In this document: positions 16,374 to 24,492 of the stretch, piece by piece | How the letters are laid out: the number at the start of each line of letters is the position of its first letter | Position numbering within the stretch: position 1 is the stretch's first letter | From: Flavobacterium akiainvivens | GTDB taxonomy: Bacteria > Bacteroidota > Bacteroidia > Flavobacteriales > Flavobacteriaceae | Direction: 5' to 3' | NCBI RefSeq assembly: GCF_001278115.1 | Contig: NZ_LIYD01000005.1 | Coordinates: 1,308,551-1,372,550 of the forward strand | DNA length: 64,000 bases | Program-made: the position numbers and the translations under genes | Notes under the pieces: model-generated | Database searches by the model: none | What the model was told of the DNA's origin: nothing | What the model saw: only the letters and a program-made list of their open reading frames with translations

Positions 16374-18011
16374 TTATAGAGAAACACCCCGTTTCCACGG
16401 AATAAAATCGTCCTGGTTGAGTTGTACAGCCTTGGGGATTACTTCGCCACTCGCTGCCTTAATACAGTATTCGAGTATCTGTTCACCCATTTGTTGAATA
16501 GTCTTTTCACCTTCAATCACCGGGCCGCAATCTACATCTATAATATCGCCCATACGCTTTGTAAGGCTGCTGTTTGTAGATACCTTAATTACGGGGCACA
16601 CGGGGTTGCCGGTAGGTGTGCCTAACCCTGTTGTAAACAGTATAAGCGTTGCACCGCTTGCGGCTTTACCGGTTGTAGCTTCTACATCGTTACCCGGTGT
16701 ACACACCAGGTTAAGGCCGGGTTTTGTGGCAGGCTCGGTATAATCAAGTACCGCTACCACGGGCGATGTACCTCCTTTTTTGGCTGCACCGGCACTCTTT
16801 ATGGCATCGGTAATCAGGCCGTCTTTTATATTGCCCGGCGAAGGATTCATACTAAAGCTCGACCCGGCATTGGTAACAATCCTGTCATAACTTTTCATGA
16901 GGTGCATAAATTTTTCGGCAGTTTCCCGGTTTACCGAACGGTCTACCAGCTCCTGCTCTACGCCGCACAGCTCAGGGAATTCTGCCAGTAGCACCTGTCC
17001 GCCCAGCGCCACAAGCAAATCTGCACAATAACCAACGGATGGGTTTGCCGATATACCACTAAAGCCATCGCTGCCACCGCATTTTACACCCAGGCTTAGT
17101 TTGCTGATTGGCGCAGGCTGCCGTTCGAGCTTATTGATTTCCACCAGGCCTTCAAACGTTTGGCGGATGGCACCGGCAATCATTTGCTCTTCGCTTTGCG
17201 ACTGCTGCTGTTCAAACAAAAACAACGGCTTATTAAATTCAGGGTTGTGCGCTTTAAGGTCAGCCAAAAAATCCTGCATTTGCAGGTTCTGGCAGCCCAG
17301 GCTCAATACCGTTACACCGCCCACATTAGGATGGTCGGCATAGGCAGCCAGCAGTTTACTTAGCACGGCAGCATCCTGACGGATCCCTCCACAACCGCCC
17401 TGGTGGTTCAGGAATTTTATACCGTCTACATTTTTAAACGGCCTGTTTTGCTTGTTTGCCGATGGAGACAGGTCAACATCAGCCAGTGTTTCACCCTTGT
17501 TATGGGCTTCCAGCAGTTGGTGTGTAAATTGTTTGTACTTATCAGTAACCGCATAGCCCAACTCGTTATGCATAGCCTCGCGGATAACATCAAGGTTGCG
17601 GTTTTCACAGAATACGGTAGGGATAAACAACCAGTAATTGGCCGTGCCTACCCTGCCATCTGCACGGTGGTAGCCGTTAAAAGTATGGCCTTCAAATCGT
17701 GAAACATCGGGTGCATGCCATTCAAACGCCGCATTACGGTAGGCATAGGGCTCGGCGGCATGTTTCAGGTTTTCGGTACTCATGCGGCTGCCTGCGGTTA
17801 CAGGCAACTGAATTTTACCAACCAAAACGCCATACATAGTTACGGCATCGCCGGGCTGCATATCTTGCATATAAAACTTGTGCTTTGCGGGAATATCTTC
17901 CTGCAAAACATAGTCCTGCCCCTCAAAGGCAATTATTTCGCCCCTAACCAAATCAGTTAAGGCTACGATTACATTGTCGGCGTTATGTACCTTTAAAACC
18001 CTGTGTTTCAT
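16374..18011 (-). CDS. uxaA: Altronate dehydratase
   Basis: A 545-residue cytoplasmic iron-dependent dehydratase converting D-altronate to 2-keto-3-deoxygluconate. The N-terminal SAF-type domain occupies about residues 1-95. The catalytic part begins with GYHRADGRVGTANYW and contains NHQGGCGG and VLSLGCQN-type segments with cysteines suited to metal binding, plus KCGGSDGFSG. The full-length two-domain form is as expected for UxaA. It overlaps uxaB by one base (TAATG). Uronate genes placed between depolymerases (PL11 on one side, GH78 on the other) couple release and use of galacturonate. Confidence 0.93.
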   Translation of the reverse strand: MKHRVLKVHNADNVIVALTDLVRGEIIAFEGQDYVLQEDIPAKHKFYMQDMQPGDAVTMYGVLVGKIQLPVTAGSRMSTENLKHAAEPYAYRNAAFEWHAPDVSRFEGHTFNGYHRADGRVGTANYWLFIPTVFCENRNLDVIREAMHNELGYAVTDKYKQFTHQLLEAHNKGETLADVDLSPSANKQNRPFKNVDGIKFLNHQGGCGGIRQDAAVLSKLLAAYADHPNVGGVTVLSLGCQNLQMQDFLADLKAHNPEFNKPLFLFEQQQSQSEEQMIAGAIRQTFEGLVEINKLERQPAPISKLSLGVKCGGSDGFSGISANPSVGYCADLLVALGGQVLLAEFPELCGVEQELVDRSVNRETAEKFMHLMKSYDRIVTNAGSSFSMNPSPGNIKDGLITDAIKSAGAAKKGGTSPVVAVLDYTEPATKPGLNLVCTPGNDVEATTGKAASGATLILFTTGLGTPTGNPVCPVIKVSTNSSLTKRMGDIIDVDCGPVIEGEKTIQQMGEQILEYCIKAASGEVIPKAVQLNQDDFIPWKRGVSL

Positions 18012-19504
18012 TATTCCTCAAGCATGGCAACGGCGCGAAGTGCACCGCTTTCTATATTTTTCATGTATGTTTTTACGGCGTGGGCAAACCCCGGTAGCGC
18101 AGCAAGGCTGGTTTCCCAAAGTGTGGTATCATTCAGCACAGCATCAGCCACTTCTTCAGCCGTATGGTTTTGCCACAGGTTGTAGAAATAGTCTGCCGAA
18201 TCGTCTTTTATTTCATACACCTGGCCGTTATATTCGCCAAAATAGGCATTGCCTTCTTTCTTTACCGGCTTCATATACAGCAGGTAGCCTGCAAAACCCA
18301 ATGCCATGTATTGCGGTACATTGTTGTATTTTTTATAATGGTTGAGCAGCAACGGCACGTTGCGCATTTTCATTTTGCTGGTGTACTGCACGGTAATGCT
18401 CAGCCACTGATGGTTGATGAACGGGTTGCAAAAACGCTCGAACGTGTTTTTGGCAAACGCCGCTTTTACCGCCTCATCAATTTCAAACGGAATGGCATTG
18501 CTTATCTGTTGCATAAGCTGTTTGGTAAACACACTGTAGTGCGCATCAGCCACGGCCTCACGGGTAAGGCCAAAGCCACACAAAAATGCCAGGCCACAGT
18601 TAAAGGTATGTGTACCGTTAAGTATCCTTAACTTTAGTTCTTTATAAAGGGTAATGTCCGGCTCAATTTTTACAGCATCGTCAACCTTATAAAATGACAG
18701 GGTTTCCTTTACTTTTTCATCGCCTTCTATTGCCCACAGGCGAAAGGGTTCGCTCATGGTAAGCACGGCGTCGGTATAACCAAGCGCATTTTCAATGGCT
18801 TCTAAATCTGCCCCTGATGGCCTTCCGGGAACAATCCTGTCTACAAGTGAATTACAGAACGTATTATTGCTATTAATCCAGTTTATAAAACCATCTTCCA
18901 GCTTGTTGAATTGCGCCAGTTGCAGCACAATGGCTTTCAGCTTGTCGCCATTATCGGTAATCAGCTCTGTAGGAACGATAACCAGGCCGCTATCAGCACC
19001 ACCATCAAAGGCTTTGTAGCGCTCATATAAAAACGCCAGCAGCTTGCCGGGGAATGATTCCGGAACTCCGGTAAGCACATTTTCTTCCACATATTGAATG
19101 CCAACCTCTGTAGTATTAGAAAGTACAATTTTCATTTCCGGGTTGTGTGCACATTGCAGTATGGCATTCCAATCAGTCTTGGCGGTAAGCACACGGCTTA
19201 CCGATGCGTTTATGATGTCTTCTTTAACCTCAGCGCCGTTTTCAAGGCCACGTACGCACACGGTGTACAGGCTGTCCTGCTGCACAAAATCGTCATTATT
19301 GCCGCCGGTTGATTTTACAATTACCACACGTCCGTTAAAAACGCCCTGCTTGTTTGCCTTGTCTATAAAATAATCGGGCAGGCCGCGCAGTAAAACACCG
19401 GTGCCAAATTGCAGTACCTTTTCAGGCAGGTTAAATAGTTTTTCATCAGGAACCTGTATTCCTGTATTTTTAATGTGTTGTAGGTTAGCTTTAGATAGTT
19501 GCAT
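18011..19504 (-). CDS. uxaB: Tagaturonate reductase (altronate oxidoreductase)
   Basis: A 497-residue NAD-dependent enzyme of the mannitol dehydrogenase family, reducing D-tagaturonate to D-altronate in the cytoplasm. The N-terminal Rossmann part contains VLQFGTGVLLRGLPDYFID and RVVIVKSTGG; the C-terminal helical domain contains KLRILNGTHTFNCGLAFLCG with the family lysine/asparagine/histidine cluster. The start MQLSKANLQHIK at 19504 is chosen because the upstream ATG at 19531 would overlap the preceding gene and add a non-family tail. The spacing to the DUF4350 gene is then two bases. Confidence 0.93.
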   Translation of the reverse strand: MQLSKANLQHIKNTGIQVPDEKLFNLPEKVLQFGTGVLLRGLPDYFIDKANKQGVFNGRVVIVKSTGGNNDDFVQQDSLYTVCVRGLENGAEVKEDIINASVSRVLTAKTDWNAILQCAHNPEMKIVLSNTTEVGIQYVEENVLTGVPESFPGKLLAFLYERYKAFDGGADSGLVIVPTELITDNGDKLKAIVLQLAQFNKLEDGFINWINSNNTFCNSLVDRIVPGRPSGADLEAIENALGYTDAVLTMSEPFRLWAIEGDEKVKETLSFYKVDDAVKIEPDITLYKELKLRILNGTHTFNCGLAFLCGFGLTREAVADAHYSVFTKQLMQQISNAIPFEIDEAVKAAFAKNTFERFCNPFINHQWLSITVQYTSKMKMRNVPLLLNHYKKYNNVPQYMALGFAGYLLYMKPVKKEGNAYFGEYNGQVYEIKDDSADYFYNLWQNHTAEEVADAVLNDTTLWETSLAALPGFAHAVKTYMKNIESGALRAVAMLEE

Positions 19505-19506
19505 TT

Positions 19507-20349
19507 TTATTTTGCTTGTTTTAGCAGCCATTTGGCCAGTTCCTGTGCGGCTTCATAATTCTGGAAATCTTTGGGCAGCTTTTTGCCATCGGTATATTCA
19601 TTATACACCCACGGGTCGCCCAGGGCAAACACAGTGCCTTTGCCATATTTAGCCACCGCCATAAGGTTGTTATTGTTGTGTGTAACAGTAGCTTTTGCAG
19701 TGCCGGTAAGCGTTAGCGAACTGTATTCTTTTATAAACAGCTTTTTAGGTGTACCAAATATTTCATGCCCGGCAGGCGTAATTACCGCACCCTGCTCATA
19801 CACATCGTTCTTAACGCGGTTGTGGCTGTCTTCATTAAAATGGATGCCAAACTTATCGCTCAGCGTGTTGAATTTTTGCAATTCGGCATTGCCGCTATCG
19901 TTGGTTAACAGTACCAGCACCCCGCCCTGTTTTACCCATTCGGCAATAACAGTGGCGGCTTTTTCGTCCATAAAATTGGGGGTTGGCGTTTCTTTTTCGG
20001 TATCAGGGTCGGCTATAATATAAACAGATGCCTTGCCCAAATCTTTAGCAGTAGGCTGCGTGGTTAATGATGCCAGTTTAGCGCCCTGGTCTGTAAAGGT
20101 TTTGCCAAACCATGAATAGCCGCTGTAAATGGTGTCTTCCCACGTGTAGTGCCAGCGTTCCTGCTGGCCTGCGGCATTTTTGCGGTATTCGTTATTGTAA
20201 TAGTAATCCAGCAGTACGGTATGTTCCTTTTTTACAGGTGTTTCATCTGCTACTGTTTTTTCGTTGTTCTTAGACATACATTGTGGCAGCGGGCCCATTG
20301 CAATGACTGATGCCACTGCCATAATGCCTTTTTTGTAGTTGATTTTCAT
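19507..20349 (-). CDS. DUF4350-family exported protein of unknown function
   Basis: A 280-residue protein with an N-terminal hydrophobic segment (about residues 9-22). A cysteine follows in PLPQC (C24); the lipobox is poor, so lipoprotein status is uncertain. The body (HTVLLDYYYNNEY, then ADPDTEKETPTPNFMDEKAATVIAEWVKQGGVLVLLTND, and GKGTVFALGDPWVYNEY) looks like a DUF4350/GATase1-like alpha-beta domain. I know such proteins from Bacteroidota pectin loci, sometimes beside or fused to GH88/GH105 enzymes, without a proven reaction. It lies between GH78 (6 bp) and uxaB (2 bp). A binding or accessory role in uronide turnover is only inference. Confidence 0.72.
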   Translation of the reverse strand: MKINYKKGIMAVASVIAMGPLPQCMSKNNEKTVADETPVKKEHTVLLDYYYNNEYRKNAAGQQERWHYTWEDTIYSGYSWFGKTFTDQGAKLASLTTQPTAKDLGKASVYIIADPDTEKETPTPNFMDEKAATVIAEWVKQGGVLVLLTNDSGNAELQKFNTLSDKFGIHFNEDSHNRVKNDVYEQGAVITPAGHEIFGTPKKLFIKEYSSLTLTGTAKATVTHNNNNLMAVAKYGKGTVFALGDPWVYNEYTDGKKLPKDFQNYEAAQELAKWLLKQAK

Positions 20350-20355
20350 ATTCTT

Positions 20356-23070
20356 TTATTTTTGGTAAGGTGCGGTAAACACATAACTGCCCGAACCCAC
20401 TTTAACTTTTACATACTTGTTTTCTACACCCAACACCTCTACATCTTTTGAGGTCGAAATGGCTTTACCCCCTTCGGTAATACCGTTTATAGCTGCTGCA
20501 GGGACACACACCACGGCCGTTGTATTAGCCGGCACCACGGCTGTTAGGGTAAGCGTATTACCCTCAATTTTCCAGCCTGAAGCCACCTTGCCATAAGGTG
20601 TTTCATAATCAGCCGAAGCATGCGTAAAATCACCACCCGGTAGTGGTTTTATCTGTATTTTTTTATAGCCCACGCCATCGCCTTCTACATCTATACCCAC
20701 CATAACCCTGTACATCCAGTCGCCTATGGCACCATAAGCATAGTGGTTGTAGGAGTTCATATCCGGGGTTTGAAATGTGCCATCGGTTTTAATACCATCC
20801 CAACGCTCCCAAATAGTCGTAGCACCTTTGGTAACCGGGTATAACCACGATGGATATGTTTTTTGCAGGAGCAGGTCATACGCCACATTTGCATGGCCAA
20901 AACGGCTTAATACATGGCAAAGATAAGGTGTTCCTAAAAAGCCGGTGGTAAGGTGGTTGTTATAGCGCCTTATGTTAGCCACAAGCCTCTCTGCTGCCTG
21001 GGCACGTAGGTTTTCGGGCAGCATATCAAACTGCAATGCCAGTACATAAGATGTTTGCGTATCGCTAACCGTGCTGCCGTTAGGGGTAATATATTCTTTC
21101 AGGAAAGCGTTTTTCACCCTGCCCAAAAGCGTGGTATACGTAGCCACGTCATCGGTTTTGCCCAACACCTGTGCGGCATTAATAAGCAATTGCACCGAAT
21201 GGGCATAAAAGCACTGGGTTATAAAATATTTATTGGTAATGGCCGAAGATCCATCCCTGTCGTCATTGACGCTGTAAAACAGCCAGTCACCAAAATGGTT
21301 GCCTTTGTTCCATAAATCGTTGGTACTCTGGCTTTGTATAAAACCTACCCAGGCTTTCATGCTGCCGTACTGGTTTTCAAGAATACGCTTATCGCCATAC
21401 GCCACATACATATCCCAAGGAATAATGGTTGCCACATCGCCCCATCCGGCGCTGCCTTTATCCCAATCCATAAGGGTGTTGGGCACTACATAAGGTACAG
21501 CCCCATCTGGATACTGGTCTGCCTGTACATCTTTCATCCATTTGGTAAAGAAGTTGTTTACGCCCCTAAGAAACGATGCCGTGCGGAAAAACACCTGTGC
21601 ATCGCCCGTCCACCCCAGGCGCTCATCGCGCTGCGGACAATCAGTAGGTACATCAAGAAAGTTACCTCTTAACCCCCACTCTATATTGTGTTGTAGCTGG
21701 TTAATCAATTCGTTTGAAGAGGTAAAGCTGCCCGTCATTTCCATATCTGAATACAGCACCACTGCCGTAAAATTTTCCGGTTTCAGTGTACCCGGATAAC
21801 CTTCAATCTTAATATAACGGAAGCCATGCCATGTAAAATGCGGCTCAAAAGTTTCGGTAGCACCACCTTTTAAAATGTAGGTGTCCTGCGCTTTTGCCCC
21901 GCGAAGGCTTTCGGTATAAAAGTTACCCTCTTTGTCAAGCACTTCAGAGTGTGAAATACTAAATGTATCGCCTGCCTTGCCGTTTACCTTAACCACAACC
22001 CACCCCACAAGGTTTTGCCCGAAGTCTATTACCTGCTCGCCTTTTGGTGTGGTAAGTATCTTTACGGGAGTAAATGTTTCATGTTTTGTAATAGGTTCAT
22101 TATAAGTAGCTATCAATGTATTTTTAGGGAATGACTGCGTTTTAACCCCTACCCAGCCGGCAGTGTTATAGCCCGGCAACGCCCAACCTGTTTTTTCCTT
22201 ACGGGCATCTATGGTTTCGCCACCGTAAATCTCAGAGCTTAAAATCGACCCCGTAGACGATTTCCAGCTGTTATCACTCACAAGGGTTTCGGTTGTACCA
22301 TCAGTATATTCTACATTTACCTGCATAAGCAGTGAAATATCCGACCCATAAATATCTTTCCTGATTCCCAACGAAAAAAGCCCGCGGTACCAACCATTAC
22401 CCAGTGTTACCCCAATGGCATTGCTGCCCTGCTTAAACATACCGGTTACATCATACACCTGGTATTGCAGGCGCTTGCTGTAGCTTGTCCAGCCTGGTGT
22501 AAGATAAGCATCGCCTATTTTTTTACCGTTTATTTGCGCCTCATAAAGGCCGTGTGCGGTTATATAGGCTGTAGCCGATTTTACTTTTTTACCTATACTG
22601 AATTCCTTTCGCATCAGAGGACACGCACGCAACGGGTCTTCCTCATAACCCGGCGATATCCATTGGGCTTTCCAGTCGGCTTCTTTCAGCAACCCCATTT
22701 GCCAGTAGGCCGGGGTACTCCACCCTGATGCTTTGCCTTTGTTATCCCACACGCGCACCTGCCAGTAATAACGCTGCCCGGAAGCAAGTGCACTACCGCC
22801 ATAAGGCACATAAAGCGATTGATCTGACGTTACTTTACCACTTGTCCACAGTACTTTGCTTTTAAGCCCGGCCTCATCGGTCGTTACCTTTATTTCGTAA
22901 GCCGACTGCATTACATTGCGCTTGTCAGATTCCAGTTTCCAGCTAAAGTGCGGTTGTGGCGTATCAATACCTAAAGGGTTGGTTAAACCTTCGGTTACAA
23001 GCCCTGTAATCTTTTGGGCGGTTAACAGTGCAGAACTAAGTATAAGGGCAAGAAGTAAGAGTTTTTTCAT
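20356..23070 (-). CDS. GH78 alpha-L-rhamnosidase
   Basis: A 904-residue secreted enzyme counted from the second methionine (MKKLLLLALILSS, signal peptide ending TAQ); the first in-frame ATG at 23097 would add nine non-signal residues. Domain order follows Bac_rhamnosid: FnIII-like N-terminus with GLTNPLGIDTPQPHFSWKL, beta-sandwich domains to about 440, (alpha/alpha)6 barrel, C-terminal sandwich. The general acid is in DERLGWTGD (residues 482-490, E483), preceded by DVPTDCPQR. It releases alpha-linked L-rhamnose, feeding RhaT and the rhamnose pathway. Tightly packed in the operon. Confidence 0.94.
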   Translation of the reverse strand: MKKLLLLALILSSALLTAQKITGLVTEGLTNPLGIDTPQPHFSWKLESDKRNVMQSAYEIKVTTDEAGLKSKVLWTSGKVTSDQSLYVPYGGSALASGQRYYWQVRVWDNKGKASGWSTPAYWQMGLLKEADWKAQWISPGYEEDPLRACPLMRKEFSIGKKVKSATAYITAHGLYEAQINGKKIGDAYLTPGWTSYSKRLQYQVYDVTGMFKQGSNAIGVTLGNGWYRGLFSLGIRKDIYGSDISLLMQVNVEYTDGTTETLVSDNSWKSSTGSILSSEIYGGETIDARKEKTGWALPGYNTAGWVGVKTQSFPKNTLIATYNEPITKHETFTPVKILTTPKGEQVIDFGQNLVGWVVVKVNGKAGDTFSISHSEVLDKEGNFYTESLRGAKAQDTYILKGGATETFEPHFTWHGFRYIKIEGYPGTLKPENFTAVVLYSDMEMTGSFTSSNELINQLQHNIEWGLRGNFLDVPTDCPQRDERLGWTGDAQVFFRTASFLRGVNNFFTKWMKDVQADQYPDGAVPYVVPNTLMDWDKGSAGWGDVATIIPWDMYVAYGDKRILENQYGSMKAWVGFIQSQSTNDLWNKGNHFGDWLFYSVNDDRDGSSAITNKYFITQCFYAHSVQLLINAAQVLGKTDDVATYTTLLGRVKNAFLKEYITPNGSTVSDTQTSYVLALQFDMLPENLRAQAAERLVANIRRYNNHLTTGFLGTPYLCHVLSRFGHANVAYDLLLQKTYPSWLYPVTKGATTIWERWDGIKTDGTFQTPDMNSYNHYAYGAIGDWMYRVMVGIDVEGDGVGYKKIQIKPLPGGDFTHASADYETPYGKVASGWKIEGNTLTLTAVVPANTTAVVCVPAAAINGITEGGKAISTSKDVEVLGVENKYVKVKVGSGSYVFTAPYQK

Positions 23071-23100
23071 TATTAAGTTGGTTTGTTTTAAAGGCATATA

Positions 23101-24492
23101 TTATTGTACAACTACTTTATCTACCGAGACAAAATTGCCGGTACTGCCATAGTTATTTTTCTTTTTATCGCTCCAGTTGCCCCGTTCGCCTACTACGGTA
23201 ACGGTTAAGGTATATTGGCCTTTTGGCAGTTCAGGGCTTATAAATTTTAAAGACGAAACTTCATATTTAGAATAGGTGTCTAACAGTGCTGTACATACTG
23301 TTTCTCCTTTTTGGTTTTGCAATAGTACCCTTGCATGCCCGCCATCGGGGCCGGCAAGGCTGTAAAACCCTACCCGGGTTCCTGTAAACGTAAAGGTAAA
23401 CGAATCATCTTTTACGTCTGATCGTGATTCCGTCCCATTTTTAGCCGTATTGTGCCAATTGCCTTTGTACATTATCTGCTTATCGGTATTTTCAATTTCC
23501 CTGCCCGTTTTTACCTCAGTAACCTGTCCTGTTTTCAGGTCAACCTGCCACACATCTTTAAACTGCGGGATAGACAGCTGCGTGCCCTCAACGGTTAACG
23601 GCTGCCACACATAGGTAGCTGACGAAGCCTGGTTAGGGTAGGCCCACCTGTCTCCCATAAACATATAGGTAGTGCCTTTTGAGCCTTCTACAGGCAGTAC
23701 AAATGTGGTTTGCGAATTCCAGGTAAGCGAATTTTCAGGTGCGAAAAGCCCCCTGTGCGTCCACGGCCCGTGTAATGATGTGGCGGTGTAGTAATAATTG
23801 TCGTTACGTTCCCAGCTGGTAAGGTGCGAACCCAGAAAGTAATACATATCGCCCTTGCGTAATATAGCCGGCGACTCAAAACCTGCTTCAAAGGCTTTAT
23901 TTACGTGTTCTGTAATGCTTTTGTAGTCATCGGCCAGCCTGTAAATATCGCCACCATGCAGTAGTACATAACCGCTGCCGTCTTTATCCTGAAACGTGCC
24001 CATATCCCACTTTTTTATGGGCTGTCCGTTAAAAAGCAACGGCCCTTTAAACTCATACGGCCCTGTAATTTTTTTAGCCATGGCATAGCCTGTAAACTGG
24101 TCTTTATAATTAAGCGAATCGGCATGCATATACATTACATACTCTTTTGTTTTAGGGCATTGCATAACCTTTACCCGTTCGCCTACGCGCGATGGGCCTA
24201 ACTTGCCTGTAGGCTGCACCGGCAGGGCTATGCTCTCAAACTTCCAGTTGTATAGGTCTTTAGATGAATAGCAGGTAAAACCGTCAAAAGCATTGTCTTT
24301 GTCTTTGTGCTTTTCGCCAAACAGGTAATAGGTATTGCCGTCTTTAACTATACAGGCACCGTGGGCACTTACTACCTGCCCGCGGTTGTCAAACCAGGGC
24401 GAGCCGCTATAAATAGCGCTGTATTTGCCCTTTGTTTGTGCAGAAAGCGACAAACAGGCCAACAAAAACAATATGTAAAGCTTATTATTCAT
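23101..24492 (-). CDS. GH43 subfamily 24-like exo-beta-1,3-galactanase
   Basis: A 463-residue secreted protein (signal peptide to about residue 19). The N-terminal blade reads SAHGACIVKDGNTYYLFGE instead of the usual GH43 DP motif. Further on are ERVKV (E105), the FESPAILRKGDMYYFLGSHLTSW segment with E206, and NSQTTFVLP with Q261. This E/E/Q set is the pattern known for subfamily 24, in which a glutamine takes the place of the catalytic base. A beta-sandwich of about 130 residues follows at the C-terminus, probably carbohydrate-binding. Known members degrade the beta-1,3-galactan core of type II arabinogalactan. The start overlaps the GH106 stop by one base (TAATG). Confidence 0.8.
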   Translation of the reverse strand: MNNKLYILFLLACLSLSAQTKGKYSAIYSGSPWFDNRGQVVSAHGACIVKDGNTYYLFGEKHKDKDNAFDGFTCYSSKDLYNWKFESIALPVQPTGKLGPSRVGERVKVMQCPKTKEYVMYMHADSLNYKDQFTGYAMAKKITGPYEFKGPLLFNGQPIKKWDMGTFQDKDGSGYVLLHGGDIYRLADDYKSITEHVNKAFEAGFESPAILRKGDMYYFLGSHLTSWERNDNYYYTATSLHGPWTHRGLFAPENSLTWNSQTTFVLPVEGSKGTTYMFMGDRWAYPNQASSATYVWQPLTVEGTQLSIPQFKDVWQVDLKTGQVTEVKTGREIENTDKQIMYKGNWHNTAKNGTESRSDVKDDSFTFTFTGTRVGFYSLAGPDGGHARVLLQNQKGETVCTALLDTYSKYEVSSLKFISPELPKGQYTLTVTVVGERGNWSDKKKNNYGSTGNFVSVDKVVVQ

